Below are positions 44,805 to 53,866 of a stretch of DNA of 64,000 nt, one piece after another; positions within the stretch are counted from its first letter, which is position 1, and each line of letters starts with the position of its first letter. The position numbers were made by a program, and so were the translations under genes. The notes under the pieces are model-generated. The model had not been told where the DNA came from, ran no database searches, and was given only the letters and a program-made list of their open reading frames with translations. The stretch is from Gemmatimonadota bacterium. Lineage in GTDB: Bacteria; Gemmatimonadota; Gemmatimonadetes; Longimicrobiales; Gaopeijiaceae. The stretch is from NCBI GenBank assembly GCA_007125845.1, contig SLCK01000024.1, positions 47,674-111,673 on the forward strand. Direction: 5' to 3'.

Positions 44805-46636
44805 TCCCCGACGATGTGGTCGACGAGGTCCGGCTCCGGGCCGATCTCGTGGCCGTGGTCGGGGAGGTCGTGTCCCTCAAGAAGTCCGGGAGGGAATGGA
44901 AGGGAAAGTGTCCCTTCCACGACGATCGGACACCGTCCTTCTACGTCGTTCCCGACAAGGGCTTCTTCAAATGTTTCGGCTGCGGAGAATCTGGCGACGT
45001 CTTCACATTCGTCATGAAGCGTTCCGGGATGCCCTTTTTGGACACCGTGAAGCAACTCGGTGAGCGTTTCGGAGTGGATGTGCGGGAGACCGACGGAGGA
45101 CGGGGTGAGGAGGACCCCCTCCGCCCCTACTTTGAGATCAACGCCTTCGCACAGGAGTGGTTCCGGAAACAGCTCCTGGACCCAACACGGGGGGCCGAGG
45201 CCCGGGCGTACCTGGAGGGGCGCGGCATCGGCCCCGAGATCTCTGAGCGCTTCGGGCTGGGGTATGCGCCCGACGCCTGGCGTGAGCTCCGGGAGGCTGC
45301 CGCCGCGCACGAGATCCCCCAGGAGCAACTCCTCGAGCTCGGCCTCCTCACCACCTCCGACCGGTCGCCGGAGCCGTACGACCGCTTCCGCGGCCGGGTC
45401 ACCTTTCCGATCGAATCCGTCTCGGGAAGGGTGGTCGCATTCGGGGGACGGGTGGTCGGCCCCTCCGGAGGGAAGGTTCCCAAGTACCTCAACTCGCCGG
45501 AATCCGTGGTCTATCACAAGGGGCGGATCCTCTACGGCCTGAGCTGGAATCGCAACCCGATTCGCAGGGAAGGGGCTGCGCTCGTCGTAGAGGGCTATAT
45601 GGACGTCGTGACCCTTGCGGCCGCCGGCGTGGAGCACGCCGTTGCGACGCTCGGAACCGCGCTGACGGAGGAGCAGTCTCGTCTTCTCCGGCGCTACGCT
45701 CCCAGGGTGATCCTCCTCTTCGACTCCGACACGGCCGGACTCCGGGCCACCTTCCGAGCCGCGGACCTCCTCCTCTCCACGGGGATTCACCCGTCGGTGG
45801 TGACGCTCCCACCGGGGGAGGATCCCGATTCGCTGGTCAGGGCCAAGGGGAAAGAAGCGCTCGAGGCCCTTCTGGACGGAGCGGTCGACGTGATCGATCG
45901 CAAGATCCAATTGCTTGATGAGGGGGGCTACTTCGGATCGATCGACCGGACTCGGATCGCCGTAGACAAGCTTCTCCCGACTCTCCGCGCCACACGCGAC
46001 CCGACTCTCCGCGACATTTACGTTACGAAGGTGTCGGAGCGCACCGGCGTGCGTCGACGGACCCTCGAACAGGAGATCGAGGAGGGGGCTGAGGCCGGGC
46101 GTCGCGGTGTCGTCGCGGGAACGGGTCGGCCCGCGACCGGGCGGCGGGGGGCGAGTGGGTCGGTACCGGCCCGGCGCAGGATCGCGATTCCGGGTCTGGG
46201 GCCCGAGCGCCAGCTCCTCCTGATCCTCCTCCGCAGTCGAGAGCGTGTGGAACGGGCGGCGGAGAGGGTGGGCCCGGACGCCTTTGAGGATCCTGAATAC
46301 CGCGAGATCTTCGAGGCACTCGTCGCGGATCCGGAACTGGCTCCCCCACCGGAGGGTCTGTCACCAGGGGCAACCCGCAAGTTCGAGGAGCTTCTGGGAG
46401 ATCCGCAGGAGCTGGAGCACGCCGAGCGGATGTTCCACGAGTCGGTCAGTCGACTCGAGGAGCGAGTGCTTCGCGAACGACAGCAGACATTGGAGGAAGA
46501 ACTTCGCGGAGCGAGCTCGGACACGGAGAAGCGAAGGCTGTTGGAGGAGCTTTCCCGGTTGCGGCGGGAACGCCCGGGAGGGTGGAGAGTGGCGCGGCGG
46601 GACGATCCCGCTGGTGCCCGCGAGGAGGAATCCTGA
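44801..46636 (+). CDS. dnaG: DNA primase DnaG
   Basis: A 611-residue primase. The CHC2 zinc domain is at residues 34-60 (KCPFHDDRTPSF, FKCFGCGESGDVF). The TOPRIM core has VVEGYMDVVTLAAAGVEHAVATLGTAL and the acidic LLFDSDTAG. The C-terminal helicase-binding region (about 465-590) is helical. It starts at GTG 44801 inside the mutS2 stop. The macromolecular-synthesis operon genes rpsU and rpoD are not here. Confidence 0.95.
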   Translation: MIPDDVVDEVRLRADLVAVVGEVVSLKKSGREWKGKCPFHDDRTPSFYVVPDKGFFKCFGCGESGDVFTFVMKRSGMPFLDTVKQLGERFGVDVRETDGGRGEEDPLRPYFEINAFAQEWFRKQLLDPTRGAEARAYLEGRGIGPEISERFGLGYAPDAWRELREAAAAHEIPQEQLLELGLLTTSDRSPEPYDRFRGRVTFPIESVSGRVVAFGGRVVGPSGGKVPKYLNSPESVVYHKGRILYGLSWNRNPIRREGAALVVEGYMDVVTLAAAGVEHAVATLGTALTEEQSRLLRRYAPRVILLFDSDTAGLRATFRAADLLLSTGIHPSVVTLPPGEDPDSLVRAKGKEALEALLDGAVDVIDRKIQLLDEGGYFGSIDRTRIAVDKLLPTLRATRDPTLRDIYVTKVSERTGVRRRTLEQEIEEGAEAGRRGVVAGTGRPATGRRGASGSVPARRRIAIPGLGPERQLLLILLRSRERVERAAERVGPDAFEDPEYREIFEALVADPELAPPPEGLSPGATRKFEELLGDPQELEHAERMFHESVSRLEERVLRERQQTLEEELRGASSDTEKRRLLEELSRLRRERPGGWRVARRDDPAGAREEES

Positions 46637-46658
46637 ACCGCACGAGGTGAATGCGCCG

Positions 46659-47450
46659 ATGACGTATACAGCGATGGGGGCTCTCCGGGAGCTGCAGAAG
46701 CTCGACGAGCGAATACGCGAGATCCAGACCAGGATCGCGGCATTCGACCCCGAGCTCGCCGAGGTGGAGGAGCCGGCCTTGACCGCCGAGTCAGAGCTTG
46801 CCCAGGCGGAGGGGCGCCTCAATCAGATGGAGGTCGATGCCCGACGCCTCGAACGAGCCGCCGACGACAAGCGGGCACGGGCCGCGAAGCTGGAAGAGCG
46901 CCTGAACAAGGTGTCGAACTTGCGGGAGGAGGCCGCGGTTCGTTCCGAGCTGGACCTGACGAAAAAGGCGCTGGAAGGGGACGAGCAGGAGGCGTTGCAG
47001 ATCCTCGACCGCATCCGGCGCACCGAGGTCGCCGTCGAGGAGATGCGCTCCAGGGCGGAGGTCGCCCGGGAGGAAGTCGAGCCCCGCCAGCGTGAGCTCC
47101 TCGCCGAGCGAGAAGAGCTCCACGACCGCCTCGAGGCGCTGCGTGGACGCCGGTCCTCCATCCTGCAAGGCGTGGGCCCCCGCGAGACCAAAGTGTACGA
47201 GTCGTTCCACGAGTCCGGCCGCTCCGTGGTGGTCGCTTCTCTGCTCGAGGACGGGGCGTGTGGGCACTGTTTCGGTATGATCCCCCTCCAGCTGCAAAAC
47301 GAGATCCGACGCGGGGTGGGAATGCATCGGTGCGAGGCGTGCGGGGTGATCCTCACGACCGAGCCCGAACCTGTCGTCGACGTGGAACCGAGTGAGGCAG
47401 ATCCCGACGCGGAGGGTCAGGACGAGTCGTCCGGGACGGACGGGGGGTGA
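46659..47450 (+). CDS. Coiled-coil protein with C4 zinc ribbon (DUF164)
   Basis: A 263-residue protein from ATG 46659, preceded by GAGGTGA. A long helical hairpin spans about residues 5-180 (LQKLDERIREIQTRI through REELHDRLEALRGRR). A zinc ribbon follows, with CGHCFGM and CEACGVIL at about 200-232. It ends in an acidic tail. This is the CT398/DUF164 architecture. Members have been linked to secretion or flagellar machinery in a few bacteria, but here the role is unknown. recJ overlaps its stop. Confidence 0.88.
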   Translation: MTYTAMGALRELQKLDERIREIQTRIAAFDPELAEVEEPALTAESELAQAEGRLNQMEVDARRLERAADDKRARAAKLEERLNKVSNLREEAAVRSELDLTKKALEGDEQEALQILDRIRRTEVAVEEMRSRAEVAREEVEPRQRELLAEREELHDRLEALRGRRSSILQGVGPRETKVYESFHESGRSVVVASLLEDGACGHCFGMIPLQLQNEIRRGVGMHRCEACGVILTTEPEPVVDVEPSEADPDAEGQDESSGTDGG

Positions 47451-49210
47451 GGGTCGGATCCGGCCCTGAAGTGGATCTGCCGCCGCCTCCAACGCCGGAG
47501 TGGAAGCTCTCTCCCGAGCCCGAGACGGCCGCCATCGAGCGATTGGAGTCGGAGCTTTCCCTTCCAGCTCCCGTCTGCGCGCTGCTCGCCGCCAGGGGGT
47601 TCGGGGATCCGGACCAGGCGAAGCGCTTTCTTCGTCCCCGTCTCGAGCACCTTCACGATCCCGCCCGCATGACCGATCTCGGACGAGCGGTCGACCGGCT
47701 CCTCGAGGCTCGGGCTCGCTCAGAGACCGTCCTGGTTCATGGGGACTACGATGTGGACGGAGTGTGCGCGGCGACCCTCCTCACGCTCTGGATCCGGCGG
47801 CTCGGCGGATTGGCCGTCCCCTTCGTTCCCCACCGACTGAGGGATGGCTACGACCTCGGGCCCGCCGGGCTCGAGGCCGCACGGACCGCGGGCGCTTCGG
47901 TCCTCGTGACCTGCGATTCCGGCATCCTCGCGCACCACACGGTGTCCGAGGCGAGAGAGGCGGGCATCGACGTCATCGTGACCGACCACCACCTTCCGGG
48001 AGCGACGCTTCCTCCCGCGCTCGCCGTGGTCAATCCCAACCGGTCGGACTGTTTCTATCCCGAGGCCGGGCTCTGCGGTACCGGTGTCGTCTTCAAGCTC
48101 TGCCAGGAACTGGCCAATCGCGCCGGGATCCCGGTCGAAGAGCTCTGGGAACACCTCGACCTGGTCGCGCTCGCCACCGTCGCGGACCTGGTGCCGCTGA
48201 CGGGGGAGAACCGCATACTGACGCGGTTCGGCCTGAGGTATCTGGCTCGATCGAAGAAGGCGGGGCTCAGGGCGTTGCTGGAGGCGTCGGGCACGTCGCC
48301 CGAGCGGCGCGTCGATGCGGGGCAGGTCGGGTTCGTGGTGGCGCCCCGGATCAATGCCGTGGGCCGAATCGGCGATCCTGCTCTCGCCGTCGAGCTCCTC
48401 CTGAGCGATGATCCCCGGCGGGCGAAAGCGCTTGCCCAGTCTCTCGAGGAGGCGAACACGCGTCGCCAGGAGGAGGATCGGGCGACTCTGGAGGAGGCGC
48501 TGGGACGGCTGGCCCGAGACTTCAGCTCCGATCGCGATTTCGGGGTCGTGGTCGCAGGGGAGGGGTGGCATCCGGGCGTCATCGGGATCGTGGCTTCGCG
48601 CATCGTGGAGCGGATCCACCGTCCGGTGGCGGTGGTGTCGATGGACGGCGACCAGGGACGCGGGAGCGCCCGTTCGATCCCCGGCGTCCACCTGCTCGAA
48701 GCGCTCCAGTCCTCCGGCCGACACCTGAGTCGCTTCGGAGGTCACCGACAGGCGGCGGGGATGGAGCTGGAACGGGAAGAGCTCGGTCCGTTCAGGGAGA
48801 GCTTCAACCGGGCGATCCGAGATCAGCTCGGAGGGCGCCTTCCCCGGCCCACACGGGGGGGAGAGCTGCGATTGTCCTTGCTTGACGCCACCGCCGATCT
48901 CCACCGCCTCCTGGATCATGTCGGACCCTTCGGGATCGGCAATCCTCGACCGGTCTTCTGGGCCCGGGGGATCGAGGTCGAGGGACGTGCGCGCGTGGTG
49001 GGCGACGGTCACCTGAAGCTCAACCTGCGGGAAGGATCGGGTCGGCTGGAGGCCATCGGGTTCGGCCTCGGGGAGCGCATTCCCGCGGATTCCCTCAACG
49101 GAAGGCGGGTCGACGTCCTCTTCCAGCTGCGGGAGAACCACTACCGGGGGCGGCGGACTCTTCAGGCCCGGCTCCTCGACCTCCGTCCGGCGTCCGCCGG
49201 CGGACGATGA
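47447..49210 (+). CDS. recJ: Single-stranded-DNA exonuclease RecJ
   Basis: A 587-residue 5'-3' exonuclease of the DHH superfamily. Metal-binding motifs are VHGDYDVDGVCAA, VTCDSGI, VTDHHLPG and the distal ARSIPGVHLLEAL, with SRFGGHRQAAGMEL in the DHHA1 domain. A C-terminal OB domain ends the protein. The start GTG 47447 overlaps the zinc-ribbon gene stop. It acts in repair and recombination, as does MutS2 in the same run. Confidence 0.96.
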   Translation: MRVGSGPEVDLPPPPTPEWKLSPEPETAAIERLESELSLPAPVCALLAARGFGDPDQAKRFLRPRLEHLHDPARMTDLGRAVDRLLEARARSETVLVHGDYDVDGVCAATLLTLWIRRLGGLAVPFVPHRLRDGYDLGPAGLEAARTAGASVLVTCDSGILAHHTVSEAREAGIDVIVTDHHLPGATLPPALAVVNPNRSDCFYPEAGLCGTGVVFKLCQELANRAGIPVEELWEHLDLVALATVADLVPLTGENRILTRFGLRYLARSKKAGLRALLEASGTSPERRVDAGQVGFVVAPRINAVGRIGDPALAVELLLSDDPRRAKALAQSLEEANTRRQEEDRATLEEALGRLARDFSSDRDFGVVVAGEGWHPGVIGIVASRIVERIHRPVAVVSMDGDQGRGSARSIPGVHLLEALQSSGRHLSRFGGHRQAAGMELEREELGPFRESFNRAIRDQLGGRLPRPTRGGELRLSLLDATADLHRLLDHVGPFGIGNPRPVFWARGIEVEGRARVVGDGHLKLNLREGSGRLEAIGFGLGERIPADSLNGRRVDVLFQLRENHYRGRRTLQARLLDLRPASAGGR

Positions 49211-49734
49211 GGATCATTGCGGGGACGTGGGGCGGGCGTCGGATCCAGGCGCCCAAGGGCCGGGACGTGAGACCCACCTCCGATCGCGTTCGCGAGGCCT
49301 GGATGTCGGCTGCCGGGAGCAGCTTTCCGCAGGCCCGGGTGCTCGACCTCTTCGCGGGCTCGGGAGCATTGGGCCTCGAGGCCCTTTCCCGAGGAGCCAA
49401 GCATGCGACCTTTGTGGAGACGAGCTCGAAGGCGCTTCGCGCCCTGCGTGCGAACATCGAGTCGCTGGGGGCCGCGGATCGCGTCACGGTCGTGCGCCGG
49501 GATGCTTTCCGCTACCTGGACGAACTGGAGTCGCTGGCCTTTGACGTGGCCTTTGCCGATCCTCCCTACGAGAGGGGCCTGGCCGCCCGGCTTTTCGAAG
49601 TGATCTCGCAGCGTCCCTTTGCGCGCGAGCTCTGGGTCGAGCATCGTTCCAGCGAGACCCTTCCCCGCCTGCCCGAGCTCCGGAGCCGGAGGTACGGGGA
49701 CACCACCGTTTCCTTCTGGGAGCCTCCTGCATGA
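49207..49734 (+). CDS. rsmD: 16S rRNA (guanine-966-N2) methyltransferase
   Basis: A 175-residue methyltransferase. MRIIAGTWGGRRI, RPTSDRVREAWMS, VLDLFAGSGALGLEALSRGA and the catalytic FADPPYERG are diagnostic. It is coupled by ATGA overlaps to recJ and to coaD; the rsmD-coaD pair is very widespread. Confidence 0.96.
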   Translation: MRIIAGTWGGRRIQAPKGRDVRPTSDRVREAWMSAAGSSFPQARVLDLFAGSGALGLEALSRGAKHATFVETSSKALRALRANIESLGAADRVTVVRRDAFRYLDELESLAFDVAFADPPYERGLAARLFEVISQRPFARELWVEHRSSETLPRLPELRSRRYGDTTVSFWEPPA

Positions 49735-50237
49735 ACCGATCGGACCCGGTCACGGCGATCTATCCCGGTTCCTTCGATCCCGTCACTCTGGGCCACGAAG
49801 ACATTGCGCGCCGAACCCTGCGTGTCGTGGATCGTGTCGTGGTGGCCGTGGCGGAGACGGCCACCCATGCGAAGCAGCCCACGTTCGACCTCGAAGAGCG
49901 ACTTGCGATGCTGAGAGACGTCTTCGAGGACGAACCCCGTATCGAGTGCGTCTCCTTTTCCGGGCTCCTGGTGGAGTTTGCGAAGGAGCGCGGGGCATCC
50001 GCGGTCGTCCGGGGGCTGCGGGCCGTGTCCGACTTCGAGTACGAATTCCAGATGGCGCAGATGAACCGCGAGCTCCATCCCGACCTGGAGTTCATCTTCC
50101 TCACCCCCGACGTGCAGATGGCCTTCCTGTCGGCTTCGCTCGTGAAGGAAGTGGCGCGGCTGGGCGGAGACGTCTCGCCCTTTGTCTCGACTCCGGTCCT
50201 GCGCCGGCTGGTGGCGCACTTCCGGGGGGAACGCTGA
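49731..50237 (+). CDS. coaD: Phosphopantetheine adenylyltransferase
   Basis: A 168-residue enzyme for the fourth step of CoA synthesis. The nucleotidyltransferase motif YPGSFDPVTLGHEDI has the (T/H)xGH element. KQPTFDLEERLAML, VRGLRAVSDFEYEFQMAQMNR and SASLVKEVARLGGDVS are typical. ATG overlaps the rsmD stop, and pta follows 4 bases later. Confidence 0.96.
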   Translation: MNRSDPVTAIYPGSFDPVTLGHEDIARRTLRVVDRVVVAVAETATHAKQPTFDLEERLAMLRDVFEDEPRIECVSFSGLLVEFAKERGASAVVRGLRAVSDFEYEFQMAQMNRELHPDLEFIFLTPDVQMAFLSASLVKEVARLGGDVSPFVSTPVLRRLVAHFRGER

Positions 50238-50241
50238 GGCG

Positions 50242-51240
50242 ATGGACTTTCTGGGCGACATCCGCCGCCGTGCGCGAGACCGCTTCGCCCGCGTGGTCTT
50301 CCCGGAAGGTGAGGAGAAGGTGGTCCTGCAAGCCGTTTCCCGGATTCAGGACGAAGGGCTCCTCGTTCCAGTGCTTCTGGGGGACTCTACTGCGATCCGG
50401 GACGGCCTGGTGCAAGAGGGGGCCGATCCAGACTCCGTCGAGGTGGTCGATCCCCGCAGGACAGAAGGGAGCGGACGGTATGTCGACACGCTCGTCGACC
50501 TCAGGCGGTCGCGGGGAATGACGGTGGAGGAAGCTCGTCGGCGAGTCCGGGAACCGCTGATTCGCGGGGCCTTGATGGTCCGCTTCGGAGAAGCCGACGG
50601 TTCCGTCGCGGGCGTGGCGCATCCGGTCACCGACGTGCTTCGGGCGGCGAGTTGGTGTGTTGGCGCCGCCGAGGGGATTCGCACTCTCTCGTCGGCGTTC
50701 TACGTCCTGGTCCGCGGCTTCCGGGGTTCGGATCCGGAGGTGCTGACCTTCACTGACGTCGCCGTGGTACGTGACCCGACCGGAGTCCAGTTGGGGCAGA
50801 TCGCCGCCGCGGCTGCTGCGGCCCGCCGCACGGTGGTCGGCGACTCTCCGACGGTGGCCTTCCTCTCCCACTCGACCAAGGGCAGCGCGGACGGACCCTC
50901 GGTCCGTCGAGTGCGGGAGGCGGTGGAGCTCTTTCGGGACATGGCTCCCGGGGTGCCTGCCGACGGGGAGCTCCAGGTGGCCGCCGCCCTCTCGGACGAG
51001 GTGGCGCGGCGCACGGCCCGGCACTCGATGGTCGGGGGGAAGGCGAACGTGCTCGTCTTTCCGGATCTCGACGCCGGCAACATCGCATACCAGCTCGTCG
51101 AGCGGGTTGGCGGGGGGACTGCGGTGGGTCCGATCATCCAGGGGCTCCGCAAGCCGTGCAATGCGGTTCCGCTCGGCGCCGACCCGGAGGAGGTGGTGAA
51201 CGTGGCCTGCGTGACGGCGCTCATGGCCGCGCGGACATGA
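50242..51240 (+). CDS. pta: Phosphate acetyltransferase
   Basis: A 332-residue enzyme exchanging acetyl-CoA and acetyl phosphate. It belongs to the short, single-domain form (PTA_PTB). RVVFPEGEEKVVLQA, VAGVAHPVTDVLRAA, VAFLSHSTKGSADGP and PDLDAGNIAYQLVERVGG are characteristic. No acetate kinase gene is adjacent. Phosphate butyryltransferase is a less likely alternative. It shares CoA metabolism with the upstream coaD. Confidence 0.92.
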   Translation: MDFLGDIRRRARDRFARVVFPEGEEKVVLQAVSRIQDEGLLVPVLLGDSTAIRDGLVQEGADPDSVEVVDPRRTEGSGRYVDTLVDLRRSRGMTVEEARRRVREPLIRGALMVRFGEADGSVAGVAHPVTDVLRAASWCVGAAEGIRTLSSAFYVLVRGFRGSDPEVLTFTDVAVVRDPTGVQLGQIAAAAAAARRTVVGDSPTVAFLSHSTKGSADGPSVRRVREAVELFRDMAPGVPADGELQVAAALSDEVARRTARHSMVGGKANVLVFPDLDAGNIAYQLVERVGGGTAVGPIIQGLRKPCNAVPLGADPEEVVNVACVTALMAART

Positions 51241-51412
51241 GCGTTCGGCTCCGTAGCCAGGCCCCTGCGATGCTCGTCTTCCACCGGACTCCTTGCCGCG
51301 GGCGCGGGGCCTTCTTTAGGTTCTCGCGTGCCGATCGACGTCGCTCCCCCGGGGATCGACCCAACCCCTGTTCGGGCGGTTCTCGCCCGATTCCAGACCG
51401 AACGGAGACTTC

Positions 51413-51745
51413 ATGGCGTTCAACATAAGCACCGAAGGGGAAGTGACCGTGGTCGATGTGGACGGTCAGCTCATCGTCGGAAATCGGCAGGAGCTGAAGC
51501 AGAAGGTGCTCGACGAGCTCGAGGCGGGGCGACGGAAGTTTCTCGTCGACTTCACGAACACGGGCTACATCGATTCTTCGGGCCTGGGCGTCCTGGTCAG
51601 CCTCTCGAAGAAGGTCAGGGAGCAGGACGGTGAGTTGAGGCTCTCGAGCTTGAACGAGGACCTGCGGACCCTCTTCGAGCTGACGAAGCTCGATACTCTG
51701 TTCCGCATTGCCGACTCGAGAGAGGAAGGTCTGTCGGATTTCTGA
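51413..51745 (+). CDS. Anti-sigma factor antagonist (STAS domain, RsbV-like)
   Basis: A 110-residue single STAS domain. The phospho-acceptor Ser lies in YIDSSGLGVLVSL (about 52-56), and VDGQLIVGNRQEL and LRTLFELTKLDTLF are usual. It should bind the kinase encoded next and release its target when unphosphorylated. The leader from 51241 holds a stem-loop (TCGGGCG...CGCCCGA, 51372-51390) and a weak promoter-like pair (TTGCCG 51293, TTTAGG 51315). Confidence 0.93.
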   Translation: MAFNISTEGEVTVVDVDGQLIVGNRQELKQKVLDELEAGRRKFLVDFTNTGYIDSSGLGVLVSLSKKVREQDGELRLSSLNEDLRTLFELTKLDTLFRIADSREEGLSDF

Positions 51746-51830
51746 AACGCTGGATCCGCTCCCGGGTAGCGAGTGGGTGCGGGTTCTTCGGATGCCGGAT
51801 CGAGGGCGCCGTCCCTGGGAGGCCTGTGGA

Positions 51831-52271
51831 ATGCAACGACAGCTGGTCTTCGAGCTCCCCAACGATCTGAAGTGCATCGAGGAGGCGGTGGAGTTCGTGG
51901 TTTCCCGATGCTCCACTTGTGAAGAGGTCGCCCGGAAGCTTCGGGTGAACTTCCGCGTGTGCCTCTCAGAGGCCCTCGCCAACGCGATGATCTACGGCAA
52001 CGGGCGCGATCCCTCCAAACGCGTCCGGGTGGAGGTCGTGCTCTACACCGGCTCGCTCACGGCTCGCGTCACCGACGAAGGTGACGGCTTCGACCCCACT
52101 CGAGTGCAGGACCCGTGCACACCCTGCAACCGCATGAAGGTTGGAGGGCGGGGTCTGCATCTGATGCGAAACCTCATGGACGAGGTGCGCTACAATGACC
52201 GAGGCAATTCGGTCACGCTCGTCCTGAACCTCCCTCAATCCGACGGGCTCTCGCGCGAGGCTTCGGCATGA
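51831..52271 (+). CDS. Anti-sigma factor serine kinase (RsbW-like HATPase)
   Basis: A 146-residue GHKL ATPase. ATG 51831 follows GGGAGG by 8 bases. The N box is CLSEALANAMIYGN (44-57), G1 is DEGDGFDP (82-89) and G2 is GGRGLHLMRNLMDEV (105-119). It would phosphorylate the STAS protein or hold a sigma factor. Two CxxC pairs are unusual: Cys27/Cys30 in the first helix and Cys96/Cys99 in the ATP lid, where relatives usually have a Pro-Glu-Asn-type segment. The stop overlaps the phosphatase gene. Confidence 0.9.
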   Translation: MQRQLVFELPNDLKCIEEAVEFVVSRCSTCEEVARKLRVNFRVCLSEALANAMIYGNGRDPSKRVRVEVVLYTGSLTARVTDEGDGFDPTRVQDPCTPCNRMKVGGRGLHLMRNLMDEVRYNDRGNSVTLVLNLPQSDGLSREASA

Positions 52272-53863
52272 CCTCGCGCCGGACCGCGCGGGAGCTTCTG
52301 CCCCCGGCGGTCTCGGAAGTGCTCGAAGAATTCGGTCGTGGATTCTCGGTGGACTTCCGCCTCTGGAGATCCAACGCCGACAGTCCGGTCCTCAGACTCT
52401 ACCCCCCCCTGGGGCCCGAAGAGGTCGATGAGGTTCCGGGCCCGAGCTCTCTACTCCTGCCAGTGGCGTCAGAGACCTCTCCCGGCCTGACCCTCGAGGT
52501 CCGAGACGGGAGCTCGGGACAGGTCCGGGCCGCCGCGACTGCGCTACGCGCCGCCCTGGAGCACCTCTACCGATACTCGGACGAGGTGCAGGCCTTCACC
52601 TACGAGGTCGCCGAGCGTTATGAGGAGATCAACCTCCTCTACTCGATCTCGGAGACACTCGGATCTCTCCTGCCCCTGAACGAGGCGGCGCACATCATCC
52701 TGGCCGAGGTATGTGAGGTGATCGGCGCCCGCCGGGGCTCTCTCTGGGTTGCAGACGTGGAAGACGGGCCCCTGCGAGTCGTGGCCTCGGTGGGAGCCGA
52801 GGGCCTCGAGGGGCCGCTCGAGGTGGGCGACGCCACCGCGGTGACGGCTCGAGTGTTCCGTGAGGGGCGGCCGGTGATCCTCTCCGGGAAAGAGGTGGCT
52901 TCGGACGGCGGTGGGGCTGGGCCTCCGGGCCCGAATGCCGACTCTTCTCTCTCGGTACCCATCAGGTATTCGCCGCCGCAGGGGGAGCCGCGGACCGTCG
53001 GTGTGATCAATCTCTTCGGCCGCAAGCGCGGAGGCCGATTCACCGGCTCGGACCAGAAGCTCCTGTCGGCGATCGCGAGCCAGGTGGGTGCGGCTCTGGA
53101 GAACAATAGATTGATTCACGAGAGCCTGCGGCGGGAGAGAGTGGGCCGCGAGATGGAGCTCGCACACGACCTGCAGATGAAGCTGCTCCCCACGGCGGAG
53201 ACCTTCGATCCCGACCGGGTTGCGGCGAGGGTCGAGCCCACGGAGTCGGTAGGTGGGGACTTCTACCACTTCTTTCGGGTGCGGGCAGGGCGCTACGGTG
53301 TGATGATCGGCGACGTGTCGAGCCACGGGTTTCCTGCGGCGCTGATCATGGCGCTTTCGATGAGCGCCGCCACGATCTACGCTTCGGAGGTCGCGTCTCC
53401 CGCACGGGTCCTGGGAGCGATGGGGGAGGCGCTGATGGACGAGCTCGAGACGACCGAGATGTACCTCACGCTCTTCTACGGGGTCGTGGATCCGGATAGG
53501 GGCGAGCTGGTCTACGCGAATGCGGGCCATCCCCACGCATTTCTCATTCGTGGGGATGGCCGGTCCGAGCGGCTCGAGGCGATGCAGCCCCCGATGGGGA
53601 TCGCGGGAGCCGTCGAGTACGAACAACGAGCCGTCCCCTGGAGCGTGGGGGAGGACCTGCTCCTCCTCTTCACGGACGGCCTCTCCGAGGACGTGGCCGC
53701 CGCTTCGCGCAATGCCGGGGAGCGGCGGGTGGTGGATGAGGCCGTCCGGCTTCGGGACCGGCCCGTCGACGAGATCGTCGAGGCTCTCTTCGCCCTGCAA
53801 TGCAGGGGGCAGGAGAAGGTCGGGGAGGGGGACGATCGTACGGCGGTCGTGCTCCGCGTCTGA
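52268..53863 (+). CDS. GAF-PP2C serine phosphatase (RsbU/SpoIIE type)
   Basis: A 531-residue sensor phosphatase that should dephosphorylate the STAS protein. An N-terminal region of about 120 residues has no clear domain. A GAF domain follows at about 130-280 (LGSLLPLNEAAHIILAEV; SVPIRYSPPQG; LLSAIASQVGAALENNRL), then a short coiled coil. The PP2C domain is about 300-531, with metal-site motifs VGGDFYHFF, GDVSSHGFPAAL, FTDGLSEDV and GDDRTAVVL. There is no membrane segment. rsmA begins 3 bases after its stop. Confidence 0.93.
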   Translation: MTSRRTARELLPPAVSEVLEEFGRGFSVDFRLWRSNADSPVLRLYPPLGPEEVDEVPGPSSLLLPVASETSPGLTLEVRDGSSGQVRAAATALRAALEHLYRYSDEVQAFTYEVAERYEEINLLYSISETLGSLLPLNEAAHIILAEVCEVIGARRGSLWVADVEDGPLRVVASVGAEGLEGPLEVGDATAVTARVFREGRPVILSGKEVASDGGGAGPPGPNADSSLSVPIRYSPPQGEPRTVGVINLFGRKRGGRFTGSDQKLLSAIASQVGAALENNRLIHESLRRERVGREMELAHDLQMKLLPTAETFDPDRVAARVEPTESVGGDFYHFFRVRAGRYGVMIGDVSSHGFPAALIMALSMSAATIYASEVASPARVLGAMGEALMDELETTEMYLTLFYGVVDPDRGELVYANAGHPHAFLIRGDGRSERLEAMQPPMGIAGAVEYEQRAVPWSVGEDLLLLFTDGLSEDVAAASRNAGERRVVDEAVRLRDRPVDEIVEALFALQCRGQEKVGEGDDRTAVVLRV

Positions 53864-53866
53864 GCT

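Noticed and set aside
51293..51320. TTGCCG/TTTAGG as promoter of the STAS gene
   Set aside because: The spacer is 16 bases and the -10 is poor; kept only as a remark in the STAS entry.
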